Below are positions 17,617 to 27,082 of a stretch of 64,000 nt of DNA, one piece after another. Source of the DNA: Microbacterium sp. LWH13-1.2 (GTDB taxonomy: Bacteria; Actinomycetota; Actinomycetes; Actinomycetales; Microbacteriaceae); contig NZ_CP151635.1 of the NCBI RefSeq assembly GCF_038397735.1, positions 248,001 to 312,000 of the forward strand. Direction: 5' to 3'. A program made the position numbers and the translations under genes. The first letter of the stretch is position 1, and the number at the start of each line of letters is the position of its first letter. The notes under the pieces were generated by a model, which was not told the DNA's origin, did no database searches, and saw nothing but the letters and a program-made list of their open reading frames with translations.

Positions 17617-19560
17617 ATGAATCCCCCCACGCCTCTCGACAGCGACGACGACGCGCTCATCGAGCCCTCAGACGACCAGATCATCGATGCGGTGCGTGGC
17701 GGCGACATCGGGGACTTCGCACTGCTGTGGCGGCGTCACGTCGACGCCGCTCGTCGGGCCGCGCGTGCGATCTCACCGTCGGCGGACCCTGACGATCTCG
17801 TGAGCGAGGCTTTCGCATCGATCCTCCGCGTGACCAAGGCCGGAGGGGGCCCGAGCGACGCCTTCCGTCCGTATCTCCTCGCCACTCTTCGCAATACCGC
17901 CGCCCGTTGGTCGCGCGGATCAGGGGTGCTGTCGATCGAGGTGATCTCCGAGCAGGAGCTGGCGTCGGACACCGACGACCCCATCGAGCGGATGTCAGAG
18001 CGCTCCAGCGTGGCCGAGGTCTTCGGCAAGCTGTCTGCGAGACACCGGACGCTGCTGTGGTACCTCGAAGTCGAGGGGATGAAGCCGCGAGAGCTCGCCC
18101 CACTCATGGGGATCACCCCGAATGCCGTGTCTGCGCTCGCGCTCCGCGCACGGGACAGCTTCCGCCGGGCCTGGCTGCAGACGCACATCCACGATCCGTC
18201 GCGGTCCGAGGACTGCCGCTGGTTCTGTGAACGCATCGTGGCGCAGCGTGAGCGCCCGGTGCGGGGCGATGATGCCGCACGCTTCCGAGCTCACATGCGC
18301 AGCTGCCGGGGATGCCAGCTCGTCGCAGCCGAGATCGACACGGTGTCGCAGAGGCTGAGGTCCATCCTCCCGGCAGCTCTGCTCGGCGGTGCGGCAGCCG
18401 GCCTCTACGCAGGTCCCGACGCGACGGCGACGGCCGCTGACGCGGTGACGGATCACGCGAGCGACGTCCGGTCGTGGCTCGAGCACGCGGGGTCGGGTCC
18501 CACGGAGACCGCGACAGCCGGCGTGGCGCCTGCGGTCATGGCCACGCGAGTCGGCATCGCCGCGCACGCGACCTCGCCCGCCCCTTTCCCGATGAGCGGG
18601 CTCGCCGCGCTGGCAGCCACGGCCGTCGCTGTTCTCGGAGCAGTGGTGTTCGGCGGGAGCGTGCTGAATCTTCCCCATGCGGGTGATGAGGATGCCACGT
18701 CGTCGAGCATCGAGGCCTCCGATCCGAGAGGAGAGCTTCCACTGGCGCAGGCCGCCGAGGAAGCACCGCGCGCGGCGGATCCCGCAGGGCCTGCGAGGCG
18801 CCCGAGCCCCGGTTCCCAGCGCCTGCTGACCGTCGAGGCTCAGCCCGACGCGGTGGAGGTGGACGGCACGTCAGCCCGGACCGGAGCGCCGTCTTCGCCG
18901 TCAGCGACGCCGACGCCGAACACGACGCCGAACCCGAATCCGACGCACCCGCAGCCCCAGCCGACATCGTCACCGAGGGCGCCGGTGGGGCCGCCCGTGG
19001 TCGACTCGCTGATCCAGGAATCCCACGACTTCCGCATCACGAGGTCGATCTCCCAGTACTCCCTGGTGCCGGGGTCTATCGAGGGCGCAGGCTCGCCCGG
19101 GGCGATCGTGAGCGTGGTCGACGAAGCAGGTGTCGTCCTCGATGCCGCGTCGGTCGAGGACGACGGCACCTTCGTGCTCGACGTCTCCGGCGAGCGGCTG
19201 CGCCAGGGGATCACACTGAGGGTGCGGCATGAGGACGCCCGCACAGGTGTCACAGGGTGGGCGGAGCCGATCGGACCGCTGTTCTTCGTGGTGCCGGAGA
19301 TCCAGACCGGCGACGATGACCAGTGTCGCGTACCGCCGGCCATCGAGCGTGACTGCCTGCGCGTGCGTGCGGAGCCCGGGACGTGGATCGAGCTGGTCGA
19401 CGAGCAGGGGCGCTCGAAGATCGTGAGGATCCCCCAGGGCGTCGACGAGCTGGTTCTGTTCGACGTCGGGGCCGGCACACCGGTCGTCGCGGCTCGCTAC
19501 ATCGATCCGACGAACGGGAGGTCCGGAGTGTCGGTCGCGGTCCCCCCGGGCGTCGGATGA
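17617..19560 (+). CDS. Sigma factor fused to zinc-finger anti-sigma, membrane helix and extracellular domain (first copy)
   Basis: A 647-residue multidomain protein. Residues 25-100 match ECF sigma region 2 (DDLVSEAFASILRV), 130-185 match region 4 (RHRTLLWYLEVEGMKPRELAPLMGITPNAV read in two halves), and 200-240 hold an HC2-type zinc finger, with the HxxxCxxC signature in HMRSCRGC near residue 226. A transmembrane segment lies near 326-350, then a Pro/Thr-rich linker (about 380-465), then a beta-rich domain to the end. The sigma factor and its anti-sigma module are thus one chain anchored in the membrane with an outside sensor. It follows the pilus operon after 226 bases. A close relative lies at 25232. 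Activation would need proteolysis or regulated sequestration; this is inference. Confidence 0.85.
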   Translation: MNPPTPLDSDDDALIEPSDDQIIDAVRGGDIGDFALLWRRHVDAARRAARAISPSADPDDLVSEAFASILRVTKAGGGPSDAFRPYLLATLRNTAARWSRGSGVLSIEVISEQELASDTDDPIERMSERSSVAEVFGKLSARHRTLLWYLEVEGMKPRELAPLMGITPNAVSALALRARDSFRRAWLQTHIHDPSRSEDCRWFCERIVAQRERPVRGDDAARFRAHMRSCRGCQLVAAEIDTVSQRLRSILPAALLGGAAAGLYAGPDATATAADAVTDHASDVRSWLEHAGSGPTETATAGVAPAVMATRVGIAAHATSPAPFPMSGLAALAATAVAVLGAVVFGGSVLNLPHAGDEDATSSSIEASDPRGELPLAQAAEEAPRAADPAGPARRPSPGSQRLLTVEAQPDAVEVDGTSARTGAPSSPSATPTPNTTPNPNPTHPQPQPTSSPRAPVGPPVVDSLIQESHDFRITRSISQYSLVPGSIEGAGSPGAIVSVVDEAGVVLDAASVEDDGTFVLDVSGERLRQGITLRVRHEDARTGVTGWAEPIGPLFFVVPEIQTGDDDQCRVPPAIERDCLRVRAEPGTWIELVDEQGRSKIVRIPQGVDELVLFDVGAGTPVVAARYIDPTNGRSGVSVAVPPGVG

Positions 19561-19564
19561 CGAT

Positions 19565-21160
19565 TCAGCGCGAAGAGCGGGAGGCGACCGACAGGCGCAG
19601 CCACAGCCACAGTCGCGTGTCCGGAGAGTCGAGATCGATGCCCAGGTCGTTGCGCACGACGTCCAGGCGATACCGCACGGTGTTCTGGTGAACGTGCAGC
19701 GCGGCGGCGGTCTCTCGTACGCTCCCGAGGTGGTCGAGGTAGATGCGCATGGTTCTCGACAGATCCGTGCCCTGCGCCGCATCGTGCTCGGCCAGGATGC
19801 TCGCGGAGTCGCCGACGGCGGCATCGAGGCCTTCGATCAGGTCAGTCACCTGCAGGATCGCGAGCCGATCGCGCATCTCGTCGAACGTCGCGATACGGGT
19901 CTGGCGGTGACGGTCGTCAGCGACGGGAGTGCTCATCAGCACTCCGGCTGTCGCACCGGCCTCGCGATGCGAGCGGGCGATCCCGTTCACGTCGTACGCG
20001 CGAGTGCCGATGCCGGCGATCAGCGCGGTGTCGGTTCGGATGACAGCCTGCGCGAACGTGTGCGCGCGCGCAGCGATCGAGCCGGGGATCAGCGTAACGA
20101 CCTGCGTGCCGATCACCGCGCTGTGAGAACCGGGGAACGCGGCGCTCGACACGCTGATCGCCAGATGCAGCAGTCGATGCAGGCCCCGCATCGCCTCGAC
20201 CTGGTCGAAGGTGTCGACACGGAAGCACACGATCGTGCACCCGGCCTCCGGGCGGATCAGCAGCTGCGACGCCGCGCTGCGGGCGTGCCGTTCGTCCTCG
20301 AGCAGAGTGCGGAGCAGGCCGGAGTTGCGCTGGTCCCGATCCGCCGCGTCCTCCCGTGCCCGCAGCAGGTGCTGCGCGGCTATCGGTTCCATCTCCTCGA
20401 GAAGGGTCATGGTGCGCGGGGCGAGCGCGGGGTCGATCTGGATCACCCAGATCGACCCGAGGAGCTCGCCGGACGCCCGCACCGCGATGCCGACCCGACC
20501 GAACTGGTCGGTCTCGGACGGGAAGTGCCTGGCATCGGGAGCTCGGAGCAGCGACTGGTAGTCCAGGTCGGACGAGATGGGGATCTCCTCCTGCAGCAGG
20601 AGCGTCGTGCGGCGCCGGATGTCGTCGATGGGCTGCTCGCTGTGGGTCGAGTACCCCACGACCTGACCGGTGGAATCGACGACGCTGACCGCGCCCTCCG
20701 ACAGCGTGGCGAGCGCATTCGCGAGGCCGAAGAGGTCACCGAGGCGCACCCCTGTCACGTGGCCGACGGAGTGCGGGCTGAGAAGCGACCGCAGGACGTT
20801 CGCCAGCTGCGCCCAGTCGCCCTCCAGGTGGTGCAGCAGCGGAAGCGCACTGGTCCACTCGGGAGCCTCGCTCGATATGTCGACGGGCTGCGCGCGACGA
20901 ACGATCAGGGCCGCTGCACCCACTGCGGCCAGCTGCACGGCGAGTGCGGGCAGGTCGGCTTCGGCGACGCCGGCGGCGAGCACGATCCGATCGCGATACT
21001 CCGTCGCATCGAGTGCGGGGTCGAAGAAGTCCACTCCTCTGAACGCCGTCGTATCCGCATCGGAGTCAGCGGTGCGAGTGGAGAGAGACCCGTCCGCGAC
21101 GAGGAGAGCCTCACGGAGCGTCGGGGCTCCAGGATCGCCGGTTTCCGGAAGCGTGGTCAT
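19565..21160 (-). CDS. PucR-family transcriptional regulator
   Basis: A 531-residue regulator. The N-terminal part (to about 130) resembles the PucR purine-catabolism domain (LREALLVADGSL), a middle GAF/GGDEF-like region follows, and the C-terminal HTH_30 helix-turn-helix is clear (SVRETAAALHVHQNTVRYRLDVV split at the turn, with a DSPDTRLWLWLRL tail). PucR proteins control catabolic genes for purines or amino-acid-like substrates. It is divergent from the ABC importer and FMN oxidase at 21349-25170, which are its likely targets. It converges closely on the sigma-fusion gene, with five bases between stop codons. Confidence 0.9.
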   Translation of the reverse strand: MTTLPETGDPGAPTLREALLVADGSLSTRTADSDADTTAFRGVDFFDPALDATEYRDRIVLAAGVAEADLPALAVQLAAVGAAALIVRRAQPVDISSEAPEWTSALPLLHHLEGDWAQLANVLRSLLSPHSVGHVTGVRLGDLFGLANALATLSEGAVSVVDSTGQVVGYSTHSEQPIDDIRRRTTLLLQEEIPISSDLDYQSLLRAPDARHFPSETDQFGRVGIAVRASGELLGSIWVIQIDPALAPRTMTLLEEMEPIAAQHLLRAREDAADRDQRNSGLLRTLLEDERHARSAASQLLIRPEAGCTIVCFRVDTFDQVEAMRGLHRLLHLAISVSSAAFPGSHSAVIGTQVVTLIPGSIAARAHTFAQAVIRTDTALIAGIGTRAYDVNGIARSHREAGATAGVLMSTPVADDRHRQTRIATFDEMRDRLAILQVTDLIEGLDAAVGDSASILAEHDAAQGTDLSRTMRIYLDHLGSVRETAAALHVHQNTVRYRLDVVRNDLGIDLDSPDTRLWLWLRLSVASRSSR

Positions 21161-21348
21161 GGAAACTTCTCCATTCAGAAAAGGAAACTGCCAGAGAAAC
21201 TCACATATCGGTCAGATCGGTTCCTCGTAAGACTGAGAGTACGAGGTCGACGGGGCACCTCGCGAGATATCCGACCATCTCCTCTTCTCGCACCTCACAC
21301 GCGCAGATGGATTCCGGGCAACGTCGCCCCCTCACAGAGGACGCTCAC

Positions 21349-22251
21349 ATGAACATCACTCACGACCTTCGACGCCGCTCGACCGCGGCGCTCGCGGCCT
21401 TCGGCGCGGCTCTTCTGCTCGGCGGCTGTGCGCCACAGGGCGCCACCGCGCCGAGCGTCGACGAGATCACCATGGAACCGGTGGCGGATGCCGTGGCACT
21501 TCTTCCGGACGAGCTGAAGGACGGCGGCACCCTTCGGGTGGCGATCCCGACCAACGAGCCGCCCACCCAGTTCTACCGCGAGGGCACGCAGGACATGACG
21601 GGAATCAACCCTGACATCGCGCGTCTCCTCGCCGGTGCGCTCGGCCTCGAACTCGACATCGAGGTGACCACGTTCGACACCATCATCCCGGGTATGAGTG
21701 CCGGACGGTACGACCTCACGGTGTCGTCGATGACGCCCACCGAGGAGCGCATGGAACAGCTCGACTTCGTCGACTACGTGCAGATGGGCAGCGCGCTCGC
21801 CGTGCCGACGGGGAATCCGCAGAAGATCGCGTTCGGCGGCCTGTGCGGCAAGCGTGTAGCGGTGCTCAAGGGTTCCTACCAGCTCACCGTCAACGTCCCG
21901 GGGCTCGACCAGGCGTGCGAGGACGCGGGTGAGAAACCTCTGGAGATCCTGCAGTTCCAGGACACCAGACAGGCGGTCTCCGCACTCCTCAGCGACCGAG
22001 CCGATGTCGTCTACGCGGATTCGCCGATCCTCGGCTACGCGGTCGCGCAGGACACGAAGCTCGAGGTCGGCGACGAGAACGACTTCGCTCCCGTGGCAGT
22101 CGGCATCCCGCGTGACGCGGGCACCCTCGACGCGGTCGCCGAGGCGATGAGCGCGATACTCGCCTCTCCGGAGTACGAGGAGGTTCTCGCCGACTACGGC
22201 CTCGAGTCGATGGCCATCACCGAAGCTCGCGTGAACGCGGCGCAGGGCTGA
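21349..22251 (+). CDS. Polar amino-acid-type ABC transporter substrate-binding lipoprotein
   Basis: A 300-residue family 3 solute-binding protein. The signal peptide ends in a lipobox (LLLGGC), so the protein should be lipid-anchored outside the membrane. The binding domain shows LRVAIPTNEPPTQFY, GINPDIARLLAGALG and the typical GRYDLTVSSMTPTEER. It begins the transporter operon; the permease follows after five bases. Specificity for amino acids, opines or related organic ions is inferred from the family. The ATG at 21349 is chosen because upstream in-frame starts would break the signal peptide. Confidence 0.92.
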   Translation: MNITHDLRRRSTAALAAFGAALLLGGCAPQGATAPSVDEITMEPVADAVALLPDELKDGGTLRVAIPTNEPPTQFYREGTQDMTGINPDIARLLAGALGLELDIEVTTFDTIIPGMSAGRYDLTVSSMTPTEERMEQLDFVDYVQMGSALAVPTGNPQKIAFGGLCGKRVAVLKGSYQLTVNVPGLDQACEDAGEKPLEILQFQDTRQAVSALLSDRADVVYADSPILGYAVAQDTKLEVGDENDFAPVAVGIPRDAGTLDAVAEAMSAILASPEYEEVLADYGLESMAITEARVNAAQG

Positions 22252-22256
22252 TCGAC

Positions 22257-23201
22257 ATGGCCATCATCGACGAGGGCGCCTCTTCGGCGGAAGAGCCCGC
22301 AGGAGAGGCGACCGGGCTGCAGCGCACACTCAGTTCGCTGGAAGTGCACAAGAGGCGCCGCTTCGGCCTCCTCATCGGCGGTGTGCTGCTCTGCCTGTTC
22401 GTGGCATTCTTCCTGATCGACGTCGCCACCAATCCGCGATTCGGCTGGCCCGTCGTCGGCGCCTATCTCTTCGATCCGCAGGTGCTGCAGGGCATGCTGC
22501 TCACGCTCGTGCTCACGGTGGTCTCGATGACGGCCGGCATCATCCTCGGTGTCGTGCTCGCCATCATGCGCGTCTCGGGGAACCCCGTCTTCGCGGGGGT
22601 GAGCGGTGCCTACGTCTGGTTCTTCCGCGGCACTCCGCTGCTGGTGCAGCTCATCTTCTGGTACAACATCGCGGCTCTCTACCCCGTCATCGCATTCGGT
22701 CTGCCGTTCGGCGGTCCGAGCATCGTGTTGGGCTCGGCCAACGTGCTGATCACGCCCCTGGGTGCCGCTCTGCTCGGCCTGTCGCTGAATGAGGCGGCCT
22801 ATATGGCCGAGATCATCCGCAGCGGCATCTCGTCGGTCGACGAGGGGCAGCTCGACGCCGGGCGAGCGCTCGGCATGACGCGTTCGAAGATGCTCCGCCG
22901 CGTGGTCCTGCCCCAGGCGATGCGGGTGGTGATCCCGCCCACGGGGAACCAGATCATCTCGATGCTCAAGGGCACATCGCTCGTCAGCGTGCTCGCGATC
23001 TCCGATCTCCTCTACGCCGTGCAGTCGATCTACTCGCTCAACTACGAGGTGATCCCCCTGCTGCTCGTCGCGTGCATCTGGTATCTGGTGCTGACCACGG
23101 TCCTCAGCGTCGTGCAGTCCCGCCTCGAAGAGCGTTACGGCCGGGGCTTCACCCCTCGACGGACAGCTCGCGTCAAGAAGTCGAAGGAGCCGGTCGCATG
23201 A
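22257..23201 (+). CDS. Polar amino-acid-type ABC transporter permease
   Basis: A 314-residue HisM/GlnP-type permease. A cytoplasmic N-terminal extension of about 40 residues is followed by around six transmembrane segments, the family sequence [17 protein letters not shown], and the EAA-like loop ([21 protein letters not shown], then [15 protein letters not shown]) that docks with the ATPase. Its stop codon overlaps the start of the ATPase gene. With the lipoprotein before it and the ATPase after it, this is a complete single-permease importer. Confidence 0.93.
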   Translation: MAIIDEGASSAEEPAGEATGLQRTLSSLEVHKRRRFGLLIGGVLLCLFVAFFLIDVATNPRFGWPVVGAYLFDPQVLQGMLLTLVLTVVSMTAGIILGVVLAIMRVSGNPVFAGVSGAYVWFFRGTPLLVQLIFWYNIAALYPVIAFGLPFGGPSIVLGSANVLITPLGAALLGLSLNEAAYMAEIIRSGISSVDEGQLDAGRALGMTRSKMLRRVVLPQAMRVVIPPTGNQIISMLKGTSLVSVLAISDLLYAVQSIYSLNYEVIPLLLVACIWYLVLTTVLSVVQSRLEERYGRGFTPRRTARVKKSKEPVA

Positions 23202-23965
23202 CGCGCAACATGGTCGACATCCGCGGAGTGCGGAAGGCCTTCGGTCACAACACCGTGCTCGAGGACGTGTCTCTGCAGATCCCCGCGGGGTCGGTGACGT
23301 GTCTGATCGGCCCCAGCGGCTCCGGCAAGACGACGCTGCTGCGCTGCGTGAACAGGCTCGAGACGGTCGATGCGGGGATCATCCTCGTCGACGGCGAGCT
23401 GGTCGGCGCCACGCGGCACCGCGGGAAGCTGATCGAGGCGAAGGAGTCCGCGATCGCGAGGACTCGTCGTCACACCGGCATGGTGTTCCAGCGCTTCAAC
23501 CTGTTCCCGCACCGTACGGTGCTGGAGAACGTCATCGAAGGGCCGACGCAGGTTCTCGGCCGTTCCCGCGGGGAGGTCGTGAGCGAGGCGATGGTCCTGC
23601 TCGAGCGGGTCGGCCTCGCCGACAAGGCGTCCTCGTATCCGCAGGAGCTCTCCGGCGGGCAGCAGCAGCGCATCGCGATCGCCAGGGCGCTCGCGATGAA
23701 ACCGAAGCTGATGCTCTTCGACGAACCGACCTCGGCACTCGACCCCGAACTGGTCGGCGAGGTCCTCGCCGTCATGCGTGACCTCGCCGCCGAGGGGATG
23801 ACCATGATGGTCGTCACCCACGAGCTCGGCTTCGCCCGGGAGGTCAGCGATCAGGTCGTCTTCATGGCCGGCGGCGTCGTCGTCGAGAGCGGATCGCCTG
23901 AGGACGTGCTCGCTCGTCCTCAGCACGGACGCACCCAGACCTTCCTCTCCCGAATCCTGCACTGA
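23198..23965 (+). CDS. Amino-acid ABC transporter ATP-binding protein
   Basis: A 255-residue ATPase of the GlnQ/HisP type. Walker A is GPSGSGKTT, the Q-loop is in [11 protein letters not shown], the signature is LSGGQQQR and Walker B with the catalytic glutamate is [13 protein letters not shown]; the switch histidine is in VVTHELG. The ATG at 23198 overlaps the permease stop, which fixes the start. It energises the importer encoded upstream. Confidence 0.95.
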   Translation: MTRNMVDIRGVRKAFGHNTVLEDVSLQIPAGSVTCLIGPSGSGKTTLLRCVNRLETVDAGIILVDGELVGATRHRGKLIEAKESAIARTRRHTGMVFQRFNLFPHRTVLENVIEGPTQVLGRSRGEVVSEAMVLLERVGLADKASSYPQELSGGQQQRIAIARALAMKPKLMLFDEPTSALDPELVGEVLAVMRDLAAEGMTMMVVTHELGFAREVSDQVVFMAGGVVVESGSPEDVLARPQHGRTQTFLSRILH

Positions 23966-23988
23966 CCTCACACCCACAGGAGTATGAC

Positions 23989-25170
23989 GTGCGCAACATC
24001 CACAGCATCGAGGACCTCAGGATCCGTGCTCGCCGACGCCTGCCGGCGATGGTCTTCGACTTCATCGAGGGAGGGGCTCTCGACGAGCTCACCCTTCGAC
24101 GCAATCGTGAGGCGCTCGACGCTCACCTGCTGCCCCAACGGGTGCTCGTCGACACCTCGCAGCGCCACGCGGCGACAAGCATCCTCGGAACCCGACTCGA
24201 CCTTCCCCTGGTCGTGTCCCCCATGGGTCTCCTGACGGCGTGCCACCCCGACGCCGACGTGGCCATCGCGCGGGCAGCCGCGACCGCAGGAAGTGTGTTC
24301 GTGCACAGTCCCTGGTCCGGCTGCTCGCTCGAAGAGGTGACGGATGCCGCCCCGAAGCGGGTCTGGGCGCAGATCGCCTTCTGGAACGACGCTGACGAGA
24401 CCCGCCGACACATCGATCGTGCGCGAGCTCTGGACATCGACACCCTGGTCGTCGCCGGCGACGTCGCGGTGTCGAGCAAGCGTGATCGCGACCTCCGGCA
24501 CGGCACGGGCATGCCGCCGAGGCCGCCACTCCGCGACGTCCTGAACACCGCACTGCATCCGGGCTGGGTGATGCGCTGGCTGCTCGGCCGGTCCATGACC
24601 TGGGGCAACTACCGCGTCGACGGGCGAGCCATCCGCATGCGCGAGATGGAGGCCTGGATGGAGCACAACGAGAACCAGTCGGCGACGTGGGACGACATCG
24701 CCCGGCTCCGCAGCACCTGGAGCGGCAACATCGTCGTGAAGGGCGTCATGACGCCCGAGGATGCACGCCTCGCCATCGATCACGGCGCCGACGGTGTCTT
24801 CGTCTCGAACCACGGCGGCCGTCAGTTCGACAGCCAGCAGGCGACGATCGAGGCCCTCCCGGGGGTCGTCGACGCGGTCGGCGGACGCGCTGCCGTGATC
24901 GTCGACGGCGGGATGCGGCGCGGATCCGACATCGCGAAAGCCCTCCTGCTCGGTGCGGATGCGGCCGCGGCCGGCCGGCCGTTCGCGCTGGGACTCGCGG
25001 CGGGTGCGCAACCCGGTGTCGAGCGCGCGTTCGAGGTGCTCCACGACGAACTCCTCACGGTCATGGGCTTCGTGGGGGTGACCCGCGTCGAAGAGATGCC
25101 CTGCACGCTGGTGGACACGACGGGGTCGCGTCTCGAGGCCGCGGTCTCAGCGATCGAGGCGGCGCGGTGA
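23989..25170 (+). CDS. FMN-dependent alpha-hydroxy-acid oxidase/dehydrogenase
   Basis: A 393-residue TIM-barrel flavoenzyme of the lactate/glycolate/mandelate dehydrogenase family. Features seen are the N-terminal ARRRLPAMVFDFIEGGA, LPLVVSPMGL (FMN binding), the active-site SNHGGRQFD with catalytic His and Arg, and VDGGMRRGSDIAKALLLGADA for FMN phosphate binding. The GTG start has an ACAGGAG site. It is the last gene of the importer operon, so the imported compound may be converted to, or be, a 2-hydroxy acid. The substrate is not determinable. Confidence 0.92.
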   Translation: MRNIHSIEDLRIRARRRLPAMVFDFIEGGALDELTLRRNREALDAHLLPQRVLVDTSQRHAATSILGTRLDLPLVVSPMGLLTACHPDADVAIARAAATAGSVFVHSPWSGCSLEEVTDAAPKRVWAQIAFWNDADETRRHIDRARALDIDTLVVAGDVAVSSKRDRDLRHGTGMPPRPPLRDVLNTALHPGWVMRWLLGRSMTWGNYRVDGRAIRMREMEAWMEHNENQSATWDDIARLRSTWSGNIVVKGVMTPEDARLAIDHGADGVFVSNHGGRQFDSQQATIEALPGVVDAVGGRAAVIVDGGMRRGSDIAKALLLGADAAAAGRPFALGLAAGAQPGVERAFEVLHDELLTVMGFVGVTRVEEMPCTLVDTTGSRLEAAVSAIEAAR

Positions 25171-25231
25171 CCGGCGATCAGACCCCCGGCGTGCATGACA
25201 CGCGGCGCATCGCGGCGAAGGGCCGTCCGTC

Positions 25232-27025
25232 ATGACCGTGCTGCCGTCGACCGTGATCCGCACGCGACTCGACCCGGATACGAGCGATCACGATCTCGTG
25301 CGCGCCACCCGCGACGGGGACAACCGGGCTTACGGGATGCTCTGGGACCGCCATTCTCCCGCCGCGCTGCGTGCCGCCCGGGCCATCACGAGCTCGATCG
25401 ACCCCGAGGATCTCGTCAGTGAGGCCTTCGCGAAGACCTTCAGTGCGATCCGCAACGGCGGAGGCCCGACCGAGGCGTTCCGGCCCTACCTGTTCGCGGC
25501 GGTGCGCAGTGCCGCCGCGACCTGGGGAGGAAAACCGAAGGATCTCGCCCTCGAGTACATCGACGAATTGCCCCTCGACGACTCGGAGGACTCCCTGGAC
25601 ATCCTCTCGGACAAGGCGCTGCTGACGGCGGCGTTCAAGGACCTGCCGGAGCGGTGGCGCACGCTGCTGTGGTACCTCGAAGTCGAGGGGATGAAGCCGC
25701 GCGAGATCGCACCGTTGATGGGCATGACACCGAATGCCGTCTCGGTGCTGGCCACGCGGGCCCGCGAGGGCTTCAAAGTCGCTTGGCTGCAGGCGCACAT
25801 CAAAGAGCCGGGTCGCGATGCCGAGTGCAGGTGGACCTGCGAGCGCATCGTCGCCCAGGGGCGCAGGCGCCAGGTCTCACGTGCGGACCGTTCGCGATTC
25901 GAGGCGCATCTCGAAAGCTGTCACCGCTGCACGATGGCGAGCACGGAGATCGCGCAGGCGTCGTCCAAGCTGCGTGCTCTGCTGCTGCCGGCGATCATCG
26001 GCGGCCCTGCAGCGGCGGCCTACTCCGCCGCGACGCCGGCACCGGTCATGGCAGCGGCTTCCGTCGCCGTGCTGCCCAAGGGAATCGCGCCCTGGCTGCT
26101 CGTCGGCGGAGCGGTCGCTGCCGCGGCCGCCACGGTCGCGGCGATCGCGGTCGCCGCCCAGCTCTCTCCGAAGGCGATACCCGGCGCCGAGTCATCGCCC
26201 CCGGCTGCGCTCGTCGTCGAGTCTCCTGCGCCGATCGCGGCGCCGTCGGCCACGGAGTCTCCGGCGGTGCCGGTGCCGCCGGAGGCGCCTGACTCACCCG
26301 ACCCCGTTCTCGAACTCGAGCCCGACAACGTGGTCAGCCGCGAACAGAGCGACGCCTCGCCGGCGCCGGAGGAGGTCACGGCCTCGACGACTCCGCCGGA
26401 ACCCCGATCGCAGCCGCAGCGGATGCCGCCGGCGGCCCCTGTCGAGGAACCTCAGGTCGAGGAGCCCGTCGTCCTTCCTGTGACGGTCGCGTGGAGCGTC
26501 CCGACGTCGATGATCGTGCCCACCGCCGTCACCGGCACCGGTGCCGCGGGTGCCGAGGTCGAGATCCTCGACGAAGCGGGCCTCGTCATCGCGTCCACCG
26601 TCGTCGATTCCGCCGGTTCATTCTCGGTTCTTCCCGATGTCGAGGGCCTTCATCAGGGCATGTCCATCTCGGTGCGCCACACCGCGCTCACCGGCGAGCA
26701 GACGGTGAGCGCTCCGATCGGTCCCTTCTCCTTCGAGACTCCGTCGCTCGCTGAGGTCTCCGACACGTTCATCCCGCGCATCGACGCCGACGCCGATGGA
26801 GCCCGCGACGACATCAGTTTGCTGCTTCAGGGCATCTCCGGCTCGACGGTGTCCGTGTCGGTCGACGGCGGAGCGGCGATGCGCATCGTGCTCACCGAGG
26901 CATCCACCCGCGTGTCTGTGCTCGACGTCCGACCGGGGCTGCGTCAGATCACCGTCCGCTACGTCGATCCGGTCACGGGGGTACTCGGGCTGGCGGAGGT
27001 CCAGGGTATCCTCGTCTCTCCGTGA
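25232..27025 (+). CDS. Sigma factor fused to zinc-finger anti-sigma, membrane helix and extracellular domain (second copy)
   Basis: A 597-residue relative of the protein at 17617 with the same order of parts: ECF sigma region 2 (EDLVSEAFAKTFSAI), region 4 (LLWYLEVEGMKPREIAPLMG), a zinc-finger motif (HLESCHRC near residue 225), a hydrophobic membrane segment near 283-310, a Pro/Ala/Glu-rich linker to about 415, then a beta-rich exterior part (VTGTGAAGAEVEILDEAG resembles the first copy's GAGSPGAIVSVVDEAG). Region 4 is almost identical between the two while the linkers differ. It follows the FMN oxidase and precedes sufS. The pair probably arose by duplication. Confidence 0.83.
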   Translation: MTVLPSTVIRTRLDPDTSDHDLVRATRDGDNRAYGMLWDRHSPAALRAARAITSSIDPEDLVSEAFAKTFSAIRNGGGPTEAFRPYLFAAVRSAAATWGGKPKDLALEYIDELPLDDSEDSLDILSDKALLTAAFKDLPERWRTLLWYLEVEGMKPREIAPLMGMTPNAVSVLATRAREGFKVAWLQAHIKEPGRDAECRWTCERIVAQGRRRQVSRADRSRFEAHLESCHRCTMASTEIAQASSKLRALLLPAIIGGPAAAAYSAATPAPVMAAASVAVLPKGIAPWLLVGGAVAAAAATVAAIAVAAQLSPKAIPGAESSPPAALVVESPAPIAAPSATESPAVPVPPEAPDSPDPVLELEPDNVVSREQSDASPAPEEVTASTTPPEPRSQPQRMPPAAPVEEPQVEEPVVLPVTVAWSVPTSMIVPTAVTGTGAAGAEVEILDEAGLVIASTVVDSAGSFSVLPDVEGLHQGMSISVRHTALTGEQTVSAPIGPFSFETPSLAEVSDTFIPRIDADADGARDDISLLLQGISGSTVSVSVDGGAAMRIVLTEASTRVSVLDVRPGLRQITVRYVDPVTGVLGLAEVQGILVSP

Positions 27026-27082
27026 GCGTCGTGTGCCTGCGGTCGTGACCCCACTCGGCGCACCAGATGAGAAGCTAGAAGG

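Noticed and set aside
19688..21352. A 554-codon open frame on the plus strand
   Set aside because: It is opposite the PucR regulator, has typical shadow composition (Arg, Gly, Val, Asp) and no ribosome site.
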